Positions 48,273 to 61,796 of a DNA stretch of 64,000 nucleotides are shown here, piece after piece. The notes beneath the pieces were generated by a model. That model did no database searches. It saw only the letters and a list, made by a program, of their open reading frames with translations, and was not told the DNA's origin. A program made the translations under genes and the position numbers. How positions within the stretch are numbered: the first letter of the stretch is position 1; the number at the start of each line of letters is the position of its first letter. Source of the stretch: Warburgia ugandensis (Eukaryota > Streptophyta > Magnoliopsida > Canellales > Canellaceae); assembly GCA_035236585.1 (NCBI GenBank), contig CP141127.1, positions 43,414,001-43,478,000 of the forward strand, written 5' to 3'.

Positions 48273-51200
48273 TGCAATAACCACAATTTTTATGAATATA
48301 ATTGAATTATTAAAAATTAAAAGTTGAAATTTTAAAAGTGGAATTAGAACTTTGAGTTCCAGCAAAAATTCATTTTTATAAAAATAAAATCAGGACTTAA
48401 AACTTGAATATTTGTAACGTACTCGAAAAGTTGATCAGAATGATTGCAAGTACGTCAAATTTTGAGTCTGGATGAAAAATCCTTATTTTTCTCTATTTTT
48501 ATGAATAAAAGTATAAAATAGTAATTTTACTGGGAAACGAGACCTAACACATAAAAAATTGGAATGTACTCAGAAAACCAATCGAAATGACACTAAGTAC
48601 GCTCAATTCTGAGTTCATAGGAATAAACCCTATTTTTCTCCATTTTTGAAATTAAAAGGGCAAATCGGTCTTTTCACAATTATGTGGGGCCCACAAGGTG
48701 GGCCAACGGTCTAGAAGACCACCATCACGAATCAAACCACTACTAGCTGCTAGTGGAGATGGAGGTGGTTGTAGGAATCCAATGCCAATTTAATAATAAA
48801 AAGAAATGAAACATAATTATGACATGTAATCATCTTCCCCCACAAGGTGCCCTAGAATCCCCTAAAATCCCAGTTCAAAACACCCCCTCCATCTTCCCCA
48901 TTTCTCTCTTCTGTCCTTTATTTCTCTTCTTTCGTAGGGGCATGTCCCTTGATGCACCTAGGGCAGACAACTCATGTCTATTTGTGGAAGTGTCAAGGGA
49001 CACATCGTCCCCGTTAAGACTAGGGTTCTACCCAGGAACCCTAAATGAAAATGGAGCATTGGACTAGTACCGTCTCTGGCAGATTTTATAGATTATTCTA
49101 ACAAATCCAGCCTGTGAATCATAATCCTTAACCATTGAATCACTTTATAACATGGGGATCTACGTTTCCCCCATGTTCCCTGACCATCTTCGGCAATGGA
49201 ATAGGTATATTTTTGAACTATATGCATTTTTGGCAACCTAGGATTTCTTGGCATTATTTCTTCATCTCCGGTGAACTTCACTTCACTGGACTAGCACAAG
49301 TAGGTGCACCCTTCCCCCCTCTATTCATTCTGGCATTACCTGGGTATTTTCCAGCCACCAGTAGGTCTCCCCTACCCATTGATCCATCAGAGATGATGGA
49401 TCTGGCTTCGATGGTAGAGATCTAATCATAGACGGCTCATATTGAAATTCTGAGCCATTGGATGATTTCTTGGGACCCAAAAACCCCAATAGATGAGATC
49501 TCAACCCTTGATATTGAGAGATGGATGGTGATCCATAGCAGGGTGATCTGATGGTCCAGATTGGACTATCTTGCCCATAGCCAGTCACCCCTTTCGAATA
49601 ACCTATAAACGACGGTAATGGGGGCGGGCCACTCTCCATTGTAACAATCTTGGATCATGCCCAAGATGATCTTAAAAAGTAAATCTAATCTGATAGATAA
49701 ACCCAGGACACCCAAAAACCCTAGAACAACAATTGTAGTAAGATTTATGGACATTTGGATCAAAGAATTGGGTGTTAAAGATTGGATCAATTTGGACCAT
49801 TAAAACTGTCTGAAATCTTAAAATTATGATTCAAATCTTATTTTAGGTCTAGATTTTAATTTGAAAACACTGATGGATTTTTCATGTTATTTATAATCTT
49901 ATGGAAGCATGACAATTATGTTTTTAATTGTATTTATGTAAATTATTTCCTAAAATTCGTAGTAACAACCTTGGATCATGATCAAGTTGATCTCAAAATA
50001 GAGATATGAATTGATGGATGGGTTTAGGGGGTCCCAAAACCCTATGAACCATGATCAAAGTAAAAATTCTGGATCTTTAGATCAAGTAATTGAATAAAAA
50101 TAGTAAAGATCAATATTAGCCGTTAAAACTGGTTGAAATCTTAAAATCCAAATTCTGATCTCAATTTGACTCCAAATTGAGATTGGAAAGTTGGGTTCGA
50201 TTCCTCTTGATGAGTAGAACCCACTAAACCAATAAAATCATAAGTTTAATTCATGAAAGTTTCTGTTTTTAAAGAGATAATGGCACTAACATCCTTGATC
50301 TACAAGATCTGGGATGATTAGACCATTCAAATCATTTTGGATGATGATCTAATGATGTAATAACTTAAATAAATTGGTTGGATGTAATTGAATTGGCAAA
50401 TTGTAAGATCTTGACCATTAAAAGTAATAAATCCTTATAAATACATACTAATCTCCTTGATCAGATTGATCAAGGATGATTAGAGAGTATGAATAAGTCA
50501 GGATGATGATCTTACGATAGGATCATAGGAAATGAATGGCTTGATGATGATAATTTTGGGATCGATTAAGATCTATGCCCTTAAATTGGCTAAAATAGCT
50601 TAAGATCTTCTTGATCGGTTAGATCAAGAAGGATTAGATCATGTGATAAGATGATATCAATAATCTAGTGATGAGATCACTTTGAGAAAATGATTAGATA
50701 TGATAAAAATAAAAGATCAAGATCTAAATCATAAATAGGATCATGATTATGTGTTAAATGTGTTTATTTGAATTATTAATGTCATTGTAAATTTCTTTGA
50801 TTGCTTAGTAGATTTAATTGTTAGATTTACTTAGTTATTTATTTATTTTTGCTTTAATGTTCATATTATGTAAATTTCATGAAAAATGTAATTAATGAAA
50901 TATAGATATCAATGGACATTTACAATAAATAAAGGACATGGACTTAAGCATAGTTAAGGGCTATAGTTAGTAGAACAATATAAAGATTATCAAACCCTTA
51001 GCCCAAATTAGGAGAATAATAAACCCCATGAATGACATTTTAAATGTTCATGGATTTAATTAAAATCAATTATAAAGAGTACTTAGGGTTAAAATGCTCA
51101 TGGGAACCTTGTTAATGGTTGAGCTAATGCCACCCTAGTGGACTCTGAATATTATGGTTATATGGGGTATACAAGAGCCAAGTGCTTTTCCCTCGCCTCC

Positions 51201-52567
51201 CTTTGACGTAAGTTGAGGTTTAAACCCTTCCTTACATGAGGGCTGTATTAACCACTCTTTGAGCAGACTTTAACTAGTAAGCATTGGTCAATTTTGACAT
51301 AAGAAGGTGCAGTTTAGACTTAGGATGAAATAAGCTATCTTCAACCAGTAAAATATTAAGTGGTTCAATGATAATAATAAGATCATAAAAGGTTAGAAAA
51401 ATATCTAATCTTAATAAAAATGGTAAGTAAGATAATTAAGATCAAACAAGATCGATAAGGAGATCTTGAATGATCAAGAACAATAAGAATCATAACATTG
51501 TATTGTACTTAGTATGCATGTTTATTAGTATGTACGTTGTAGATCAAATCTAGATCATTAGATTAGATAATCCAAACCCTTGGTCAAGTATGATCAAGGA
51601 AGAGAACCAGGATCCTCCTCCTTAGGGATGATCAAACAATTAAACTTAGATCAAAGAAGATCAAAGGGATGGACATACAAAGACTTAGAGATAGAAAATA
51701 CTTAGATCTGAAAGATTAGAAGATCATTCTTACCATTAGATCTATTGATCAATAGGATAAAATATGATCTGAGGAAGACAAATAGTATGGATGATAGGAA
51801 TACAAGACAAATCTGGATCCTTTATATCTAAGCACAAGATTAGATAAGGAATATAAATATGAGATTATCTAAGTTGTTTATATAATGATAGAATGTATGT
51901 ATTTACAGATTACATACCTTAATAATGGAAGATCTGAAGGGATGGATCACTACATGAAGGTAGGTGGAACTTTAAGAATACAAGAGCTATGGTCTGTGGA
52001 ATTGTTGTTATACATAGACATTATAATGCTTAAGGATTATAATATGCTTAGTTACATTTGAATCATAATTCATATATATGAGATAGAGATAACTGTTGAA
52101 ATTAGATGGAATACATAATAAATACCTAGGTATCATTTATGATTACCCCTAAACTTAGATAAGAACATGATAATAATGGATATCATTTGTATCAAATGAG
52201 TATCCTTACACCTAATAACATTTGGTATATGAATACCAAATTAAAGGAAATGGGGATCATTTACAATAAATGATTAATCCCTAAACTTATATGAACATGG
52301 GAATCATTCACTGTAAATGAGGATCCCTAAATCTTGAAATGAAATTATATCTTTAGTATGAGGATATTGAATACGAGAATGATAATATAAACAGACAGAT
52401 CATTTGAGATGTACAAGAAGTATTTTAGATACAAGCATGAAGGCTTGTACTTTTGTTTTAAACAGGCATAAGCCTCGAGGTACTATGCTAGGGAAGTTAT
52501 GAGGGTTTGGCCACTCGCTTCATGAAATTTGATGATATTATGATACCTTGCCCAAAGAGAGGTTAAA

Positions 52568-55222
52568 TGTAATACCTCGAGCAATTTACGCTATTGAATT
52601 GGACATTCTATAGGAAATGAATGTTTTACTTTATTTAAAATAGTAAATGAAGGAATTTGTAATAAAACTTAGTACCATTAGATTCTACTCGAAAAATGGA
52701 ATCCAACGCCTCAAAGAACGCCGAAAACGGAGTTCGTATGAAGAAGTTACGACCGTTTAAAGATTAGGGGCATTTTTGTAATTTAAACTAAAAACGAAAA
52801 AGATAGAAAACGCAGGGGCCATTTTGATAATGGCACCCCATCTTCTTCTTCCTCTAGACCTCTTCAGAAACCCTATTTCCAGAGGTTTTTGCCATCGCCA
52901 ATGGTGGCACTGCCATAGCAAGGCTATAAAAAGCCCTATTTTCCTCCTCTTCAAATCACAATTTTTCCGGCTATTTTGGGACTAGGGTTTCTGGAAAAAA
53001 TTAGAAACCCTTCTCTAGCTTTCCCTGCACATTCCGGCCAGGCCCGAGTCAGGCCGGCCACTTCCATCTCTCCACCTCCCCTCTTCTTCCTCTGGCCTCA
53101 TCGGAAGTTGGGGTTTTGCCCCTTCTTCATGGGTTCCGGGGACATAGGGTTTTCAGACGGAAAGAGGGAGCTGCACCACCTGAAGGAGGGCATCCCCGAC
53201 TACCCAGGTAAGGCCCTCTTTCCCTTTCTCTCCGTTTTACTTCCCCCAAGCCAGATCCATGCTGGATCTGGTCTTTTCCCAGCCAGTTTTTCCAACCAGA
53301 GAACGACGAAGTCGGTTCCAGCCGGCTCTGTGCGAACAAGGCGTCCCAAGGACGCCATGCTTCACGTGTGCCTGGGAAAGGGTCCTTGGGATGGGTTCCA
53401 GGCATACAATAGTGCATACACTGTCCCTGGTGCAGCCTTTGGGTGTGTGTGCGACGTGGGGCACGGGTCCTGGCTCGACTGGGATGCACGGGGTGCCTTG
53501 GGAGTTGAGACGCACCATGCTACACCAAAGGTGTGTCTATGCAATGCCATCCAGGATGCGTGTCATAGCGCATCGCTTGGGCATGCGTGCGCATGCAAAC
53601 GCGGTCCCTGGCACGGCCTTTGGGCATGCACGCACGTGAGACAGTCGCGGTTCAGTGAGGATGCACGGGCGTCCTGGGAACTGGGACACGTGGACCTAAT
53701 GAGACTAGAAAGTTAGGATCAAAGGACAATTTATAGAGTTTGAATAGTAGATCCACATCATAGGATCTAGCCTGACAATGAATTAGGCAAGGACCCATGG
53801 ACCCTAAAAGGAAAATCTAGCGATCTAATTTCTAAATAGATCGAAATTGATAAGGACTCCTTGTGTCCATTCATATCCAGGAGTTTATAAATGAGACCCA
53901 GGGTCGGGTTGAGTGATGAAGGACGCGACTCTAGGAGACTTCGAGGTAGGTGCTCTATCGCTACCAGACTTTTTAAAAGAACGCATGATTGTTTTGAGAA
54001 TGCATGTTTTAAGTTTAAGTTATATGACTTGTTTAGCATGACTTAATTTTATAAACAAATTCAGCATGCATATGACAAATACATTATGCATAGACATATT
54101 TTGCAAACAATTGCATATATTGCATGATTTGTAAACATTGAGTTTTTGAAAAATTGCATGTCCTTGAGGGTTACCTAAAGACGCTGGAGTGGCAGTTGTG
54201 AGGGACCCAAAGAGGACAGGTTTTGAAAAAGAGATTTTTTCTTGTTTGATCGTATATGATTTGGGCTAGTAAGCTCGTGAGTGCTATGCTGAGAGGTCTG
54301 GGGTGGCCTCCCAGCCTCTACCACTATTAGGTGGAATGGGTACCACGCCCAAAAAGGGCATGTCCCTACGTCGACTGCATGTGGTACAGGGGGCTACCAC
54401 TGGTGTCACGGCACTGGGTCGATGTGTCATATGCCCCGTGGAGGCTATGACCGAGTGTTCCCAAGTACCCGGGGACCACACGACGGCGAGGTCGTGGGCA
54501 TAGTGGGCCCTATGTTTTGAGGATTTACTTGCATTGCATATGGCATGACAGGAGGTTGGTCGATCATACCATATATCCATGAGTTGGATTCAGTTGAGCA
54601 TCTTATGCATATCATTATGTTTATGATATATATATATATATGATACTTTAGACTTGGATTATGCAATTTATTAAGTCGTCAGTATTCCAATTCGACAATG
54701 GTTTTTAATATCGATATTGAACATGATTGTTCAATCATGCACATGTTTTAATGGGCATATGATTATAAACGTAGCATGCATTGTAAAACTAGTAGTGATA
54801 GACTCCTACTGAGTATAGTGTATACTCACCCAATCCTTAACATTTTTTAGGATAGCTCCATTCACGAGTAGAAGACGCCTCAGAAAATGTTAGTGCTACG
54901 AGCAAGAAAAATCAAAAGGAGACAATTATACATGTCAGTAAATACTCCATGCTTTGGACATGTATTTGTATTTATTTACAGTTGGGCTGTGAGTTGTGAC
55001 TGGATAGACATGGGAAACATTTATGATTTCTGAAGTTTTTCAAAAACTACTTTGGTTGTTGTGAAAGCAAATGACACTCGAGGTTTTCAAAATGAGTTTA
55101 AAACAAAAGATTTTCCGCTACATTGCATTGTTTTTATAAAATGGTTTTCAAATAGGGATGCATCCCACCTTAGGAATTAGATATTGCATTTAAAAATGCA
55201 TGGGAAAACCCAGGTCATCACA
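52568..55222 (+). mobile_element. Family B gypsy-like solo LTR (B3) inside the family A 3' LTR
   Basis: 2655 bp from TGTAATACCTCGAGC to GAAAACCCAGGTCATCACA, flanked by TTAAA (52563-52567) and CTAAA (55223-55227). The uninterrupted family A copy reads GAGGCTAAAAGTCGGG at this point (about 44412), which confirms the insertion site. A TATA box (GGCTATAAAAAGCCC) lies at about 52923-52937. The GC-rich part at 53000-53700 has an open frame of 246 codons (52976-53716) with no recognisable domain. Open frames also occur antisense, which suggests composition and not coding. Confidence 0.9.
52926..52934 (+). promoter_or_regulatory. LTR TATA box, family B (B3)
   Basis: TATAAAAAG about 360 bp into the LTR, in a palindromic GGCTATAAAAAGCC context. 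B2 has a comparable TATA in the same relative place on the minus strand. Confidence 0.65.
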
Positions 55223-56158
55223 CTAAAAGTCAGGTGGGGCAATTATGGGAAGGCCCCATTGTGAAAGTCCTATCTCCCCATACGGGCAGCGACATAATAT
55301 TTTTCATGGTGGCATCACTGGTGAACAGGTAGTTATCCAAGCGGCTAGTACAGATCAGACTACAACATGGTAGTCCTTTGAGTATTTTGCATTATGATGC
55401 ATGGTATAGTGAGATGGCGATACTACCCTAATGAGGGAGTATTTTCCCAGCAAGAGTCTAGATGATTTTATCAACTCAGTGTGTCTGAGTATGATTATTG
55501 ATGTTTGAGATATTAACTATTTTTCATAGTTTTTGACTGTATATATACATACAATATAGTGGTGAGTGGTTTGGAATTATCATAGTAGATGATACATGAT
55601 AAATTATATGATAGATCATATATGGTATGGTTCATGGAAATTGAATGATGTTACTCACATGGAATATGATGAACTTGAATAATGAGCTTTTTAATTATAT
55701 GAATCCATACAGTCTTAAATCCCCTACCAAGCATAGCTTGCTAGGACATTGTAAATGTTTGAATGTTTACAATATCTTAGATACAGAAAGGAAGGACTGA
55801 AGGGATACGACAAGGGAATACGAAGACCATATTGTTGATCAAGACTATGTACATTTGTGAAAAAATTGTATTGTATTTTAATTTGTGTATTTTGGACATA
55901 AGATGTAATAAAGGGGCTGTGTATGTGAACCATTAGATTGATCCTGCAATTTTAATAAAATGAGTTTCTTTGGAAACATGTGTTATACCAAAATTATCTA
56001 TGTATATGTGACTGAAATGTGGCATTTGGGTTTTCTAAAAAGAATTTCAAAGTAGAATTTTTTTTTGTTGCTTAAGTTTTCAAAATTTTTGTAAAATTGG
56101 TCTACCACCATTTGAAAATAAATAACAAAAATGTATTTCAAAAACCTGAGTAGCCACA

Positions 56159-56330
56159 CTTGGCGTAATGGTAGAGTTGCCTTCGTGTGATATAGGGGTC
56201 ATGGCTTTGAGGTGTGGAAATAGCCTCTTACGAAAATGCAAGGTAAGGCCATGTATTATGGACCCTTTGTTGTTCATCCCTTCCTTGAGCCCTGAATAGG
56301 CAAGAGCTTTGTGCACCATGCTTCCCTCTC
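56159..56330 (+). mobile_element. Au-like SINE, main part
   Basis: CTTGGCGTAATGGTAGAGTT (tRNA A-box-like part), then TAGGGGTCATGGCTTTGAGG (B-box-like part), ATAGCCTCTTACGAAAATGC AAGGTAAGGC and GAGCTTTGTGCACCATGC. These follow the order of the plant Au SINE consensus. Joined to 39689-39697 it gives an uninterrupted SINE start. The apparent minus-strand frame at 56080-56319 is not a gene. Confidence 0.82.
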
Positions 56331-56835
56331 TTCTTTTATTTCATACTTTTTAAGTGTTCAGTTAAGAATTATGTAGCAAACCACTAGCCATCTAGAATCC
56401 ATTATCCTAATTCATAAATTTACTTGATATTTCCACAAGAAGGGGAAAGTGTCCCCTCGAATGTCCAATTAAGCATAACTATGAGGGGAGCCATGGTGTC
56501 TGCACCCAACTATGCTAAATGTTCTTGTTTAAAAATATCATAGCCACACGAACTATTAAAATATAGATAAAAAAGTATGGGTAATTCCCATGAGGACTCC
56601 ATTTCAAAATTTGAAATTATTAATCAAAATTGATATTAAATTATTCTAACTACAAGGTTGATGTGCATAGTTAGTCAATTATAGTATTGTAAGGTTGAAT
56701 CTGTAGGGAGGATGTAGTGTGACTTTAAAGGACCAAGTGATTCTACTCTGATGACCCTAAAATATTTACACTAAAAAGAATACAAACAAGGTAATGAAAT
56801 GATCAAATGGATTAAATTTCTTTAAATTAAGAGAA
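56331..56835. other. Unclassified repeat host sequence, left part
   Basis: Carries a GGGTAATTCCCATGAGGACT motif at 56579-56597, related to those at 3190 and 20728. The sequence continues after the solo LTR, at 61797. No gene recognised. Confidence 0.45.
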
Positions 56836-56840
56836 TAAAC

Positions 56841-59800
56841 TATAATAACCCCAATTTTTGTAAATTGATTGAAAAAATCAATTTAGTTTGAAGTTTTAGA
56901 AATTCTAGGCTGGAATATTATGTTATTGGAAATTCTCACTTTATAGATATTAAAACATGATTTAAAACTTATAAATTATGAATGTACTTGAAAAATAGAT
57001 CGAAATGACACTAAGTACGTTCAATTCCAAGTTAAAATGAAAAGTCCCAAATTTTCTCCATTTTTATGAATAAAAGGGTAAAATGATAATTTTACCCATA
57101 ATCGAGATCTAAGTTTTAATGTTTAGAATGTACTTAAAAATTTGATTCCAACACAAGTATGTACGCTCAATTCCAAGTTCAGGAGAATAAATGGATTTTT
57201 CTCCATAAAAGGGCAAAGTGGTCCTTTCACACCTCTGCGAGGCCCACAAGGAGCCCACAAATGAATCCCATGACCAGAAAACATGTAATGAGTGGTCAAC
57301 CACCATCACTTGATAGTGGAGAAGGAGGTGGTAGTGGAGGATCTAATGTTAATTTAATATTCAAAAGAATTAAAACATAATTATTACAAGTAATTATGAA
57401 CAATTCAAAAATATTTATAAATACGCACCCCAAAAATCCTTGAAAAATGTTCAAAAAAATTACCACAAAATTATCGTGCTTTCCTTAAAAACCAGATCCA
57501 AACTCATTCTCAAATTTCCAAAAATTTCTCTCTTTCACTTTCTCTCTCCTCTCTCTAGATTGGAACAAGAGACCTAAATTCAATTAAGTACTCTGTTCAA
57601 AATCAAATCTCACCAATCACACCTTCCATATGATCCTACATTATCTTATCTACAAAATCCCTAAATAAATTTCAAGATCCAATGGTACAGTCAACGAAAA
57701 ATCACAAAACAAACGGTTATCGAGTGATCGTATCATCGACGGGATATTTCTTTAAAATTGGGCTTCAAAACCAAAGTTTTCTCCAATTACGTAGGTGGAA
57801 AATCTTCCCATACTTATTTCATGTTAGTTTATATAATTTTTATTTTTATGAAATTGGTTTTAGGTTAAAAATTACAAAAATAAGCAAGCATAAGAACCCT
57901 TCATTTCTGTATGATGGAGGGCTCAGATGCAAAATCTGAGCCATCCAATTGATTTAGAAGGACCCAAAACCCTTGGGGTAGAATTTTCATGAAATTTATT
58001 CATGTTTTCAACCTTTGATTGAAGAGGAATTGATTGGACGGTCCAAAACGAATTGTCTAATCTTCCTAATAAGCTTGGCTCTCAAGATGCCGCACCGAAA
58101 CACGCCCTGCAAGAGCATCTCTGCGCTAATGTGCTCTTCATGTGATGATGTTCTGATAGCATGTCTGTGCAATAGCAGTGGTCCTGGCGGAGCATGTTTC
58201 GACTTGCATCTCGGTAATGAGACCGTGATGACCACTTAGCCTGACCGAACCCGCTCTGCCCCAACAATCTGGGTTGTCTGTTTTGATGGGTCCAAATAAA
58301 ATCTGGACCCTCGAAACAATTGTGAACTTCAATCTTCAATTGTGGAGTCACCTGAACTCCAAATTAAGATCGGAAAGAAGCTATGGAAAGCTTGTAATGT
58401 CTATTTTCTTATGAAATCATAAAGTCAATAAAACTCTTCAAGAGATTTTCTTGAGGAATTAAGATTCTAATTTTCATGATCTGAGATGATCAGATCTTGC
58501 GGATCTAATGTAATGATGAAATAATGTTGAAATAAAGTGATATTTATAATTTATTTTGACAGATCTAACATAAATTAAGAAATCTGCCCTCTATGGTAAG
58601 AATAACCTAAAAATACAAAGGGACCCACTTGATCAATGAGATCAAGCACGATCAGATGGGATGGGTTGTATGAATGGGATTATGATGAAATCTAGTGAGA
58701 TCATGGATTAATTATTACAAAAACAAGGCGGTATGATCTTTGGACCTTAATGAAGTAAAAGTCTTAAATGTAATTAAAACCCTCGATCTAAAGGGAAAGA
58801 TCTAAGATCTAATGGTTGGATCATAAGTAAAATTTTCTAATAATCTTAATTTAATTTGTTTACTTGTCTTTTATTTGAGATAGAATTGTAAATGTGATTT
58901 ATATTATAAATTATGAAGCATGATAGTGTAATTCTTAAATTTTAGCATGCTATGCTCTAAATGTTATTAGATTGTTATAATAGGTTGCTAAATTAATTAT
59001 CTTAGAGCCATGTTAGTTTGAATTTGATATTTTAGCATGATTCCATTAGACTGCTAGTACAATTAAATGTATTTCATAACTTAGGATCATGCTAGTTTAA
59101 GTATAGTTTCATTTCATTAGGTTAAGTTACATTTATAGGAAGCTTGTTAGTACAAATAGTTGTTAAATTTATATTGGATTTATGCTTTAAAGTTTATGAT
59201 TTTATTGTCGTCAGATTTTATTAGTAGATTCAAATGTTAGGTAGTTAAGATATGATGAGCATAAATCACCAAAAAGGTAAACTAATGGAATATAGAGATT
59301 CATGGACAATTAAGATTAGTGAATGAATTTGACTTAATATTAGTAAGGGCTATAGTTAGTAGGACAATATAAGGATTATCAAATCCTCAGCCCAAAATAG
59401 GAGAATAATAAACCCCATGGATGACATTTTAAATGTTCATGGATTTAATCAAAATCAATTAGAAAGAGTACTTAGGGTTAAAATGCTCATAGGAACCTTA
59501 TGAAAGGTTAAGCTAAGGTCACTCTAGTGAATGTTGAACATGGTGGTTAAGGGAGTTCTCTAATAGAGCCTCTCTCTTCCCCTACCTTCCATTGACATTT
59601 GTGAGGTCTTAACGCCTCCTTACATGAGGATTGAAGTAACCACTTTGTGTTCAACCATTCAGCTAGTAAGCCTTAGCCAATTGGAAATAAGAGGAGTATA
59701 CTAGACTTAGGATGAAATAAGTTCTTTTCAACTAGTAAACATTAACTAGTTAAATAATAATAATAAGAGCATAAAATGTTAGTAAATTATCAAACCCTAA

Positions 59801-61791
59801 TAAAAATTGTAGATAAGATAAGGATGGTTAAACAAGATCCATGGGATCTTAAATGATTAAGAACATTAAAAAGAAATAAATACTTCTTGATGATGATATA
59901 TATTGCTTGCAATTTAGATTAAATAGAATAGAAGATCTAAACACTTGATCAAATATGATTCAAGGAAGAGAACCAAGATCATCCTCCTTAAGGATGATCA
60001 AACAACTGAACCTAGATCCAAGAAGAACTAGATGATAAAAGATCTAAGCCCTTGATCTTTATCAACAAGTATAAATTGTTGATCAAAGGATCTATGAAAG
60101 ATCAAGATCAAAGAAAGGAATACACAAAGACTTAGAATAGAAAATACTTAGATATGAAAGATTAAAAGATCATTCTAATCATTAGATCTATTGATCAATA
60201 GGATAGACACTATCTGAGGAAGATAGATCATGATAGTACAAAAGATCTAGATCCTTTATATCAAAGGACAAGATTAAATAAAGAATATAGATAGGATAAA
60301 AACTATACGATTATTCAGATTGTATAAATATTGATAGTATGTATGGATTTACAGATTACATACATTAGTCAGGATCATGGAAGATTTGAAGAGATGGATC
60401 ACTACTTGAAGGTGGGAGGATTTTATGAATGCATCTACATGAGATATACATGTTGAATACATGATCTTATGTCTATAAATGTTGACAAGTGTAATGTAAA
60501 TACTTGTATTAAATCCCTTGAAAAACCTATGATCCAAACAAAACACATATGAAACAGTTAAGTTAGAATTGAGGAAAAAAACCTCTAAGTGAATAGGGAA
60601 CTAGAAGATATTCCAGCCCTAAGTAAATAAATAGATTGTCTAATACGTATGAGAATTACTTTACATACAAGCATGGAGGCTTGTCATTTTGTTTTAAATA
60701 GGCGTACTCCTAGGGATGCTATGCTAGGAGAGTTAGTAGGGTTTGACCACCTGCTCTCCAAAACATGTTATGATTTGGACACCAAGCTTAAGTGAGGCTA
60801 AAAGTTGGGTGGGGCAAATATGGGAAGGCTACCACTGTGTCGGCCATGGTCCCCCCCATATGGAAATGGATATTATGATTTCCACCAAGGATGGTATAGG
60901 TGGATTATTGGGTAGTTATTCGGGTGCGTTAGTATGAATTTTGATTGTATGCATAGTACTCCTTTGAGTATTTTTGCTTTATGATGCATGGCATAGTGAA
61001 ATTCCTTATGATATGGCATGATGAGATGCCGGATAATGGTGGATTACTGATACTACCCAAATGAGGGAATATGTCTAGCAAAGTCTGGATGATCTATCAA
61101 CTCAGTATAAACTGGGTATAATTATGGTTTGAGATATTAACTATTTTTCACAGTTTTGACTGTATATATATGCATACACAAAGTATATAGTATGTATGTG
61201 TAAGAATGTACATATATGACCAGGTAAAGAGATTGATCCATGAGTATTAATAATGGGATTATGAAGTATTAGGATTATGCTGTCAAATTATTATGCTTCT
61301 TGAATCCCCTACCAAGCATAGCTTGCTGAGATATTGTAAATATTTGAATGTTTATAATATCTCAGATACAGAGAAAGAGAGTTAGGAGCTCAAGACTCAA
61401 GAAGATTTGGAAGAATAATCATTAGGCTATACACCTTGAAGACATGTATTTTTATTTGAGAGCATTATCTTGTATTGAGAGCTTTTCTTGTATGGTGAGC
61501 TTTGAAATTTGGATTATGTAATTTGGATAAGTATTGCAATGATACCCGGGCTATATTGTGAACTATTGGATGGATTCTAGAATTTAATAAAAGTATATTC
61601 CTTCAATGGAATTTTATCTTCTATAAAAAATCTACTTATGTTATGTATGAAGTGATGACTTGGGTTTTTCAAAACAAGCTCTAAAAAAACAGATTTTTCG
61701 CTGCTTTGTTTTGCGAAATTTTTTTACTACTAAGGGCCCTTCCTTTGAAAAATGTATTACAAAATGTGTTACAAAAACCCGAGTCGTCACA
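56841..61791 (+). mobile_element. Family A solo LTR, 4951 bp, with perfect target duplication
   Basis: Begins TATAATAACCCCAATTTTT (TG mutated to TA) and ends AAACCCGAGTCGTCACA. The TAAAC at 56836-56840 and 61792-61796 is a perfect 5-bp duplication. It aligns with the LTRs of the 16.5-kb element, including the AGGGCTATAGTTAGTAG...CTTAGGGTTAAAATGCTCA region (about 59346-59490). A GC-richer segment of about 230 bp at 58030-58280 is absent from the partial LTR at 62664. Confidence 0.92.
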
Positions 61792-61796
61792 TAAAC

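Larger units (their letters stand above)
39703..56158 (+). mobile_element. Family A LARD-like LTR retrotransposon, 16.5 kb, non-autonomous
   Basis: Two LTRs (39703-45195 and 48273-56158) bound a 3.08-kb internal region. A tRNA-Met-type primer site follows the 5' LTR and a polypurine tract precedes the 3' LTR. Target duplications are CTTGC / CTTGG (4 of 5 match). No gag or pol can be read. LTRs of about 5.5 kb with a short noncoding interior fit the large retrotransposon derivative (LARD) type described from grasses. The TTTCGAGGACGAAATT block before the polypurine tract is typical of Ty3/gypsy chromoviruses of the Tekay/Del group, which probably supply its proteins; that last point is inference. 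Confidence 0.9.
48273..56158 (+). repeat. 3' LTR of the family A element, with a solo LTR insertion
   Basis: Begins TGCAATAACCACAATTTTT and ends AAACCTGAGTAGCCACA. Excluding the family B insertion (52568-55222) it is about 5.2 kb. Compared with the 5' LTR it carries several deletions, near 48830 (TATA region), 49045, 49640 and 51660. The LTR pair differs by many point changes, so the insertion is not recent. Confidence 0.9.

Noticed and set aside
56080-56319. 79-codon minus-strand frame (MVHKALAYSGLK...)
   Set aside because: It is the reverse complement of the Au-like SINE, a known kind of spurious frame.
58008-58351. Four overlapping open frames on both strands
   Set aside because: They result from a short GC-richer block in a solo LTR. 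No frame is favoured and none matches a known family.
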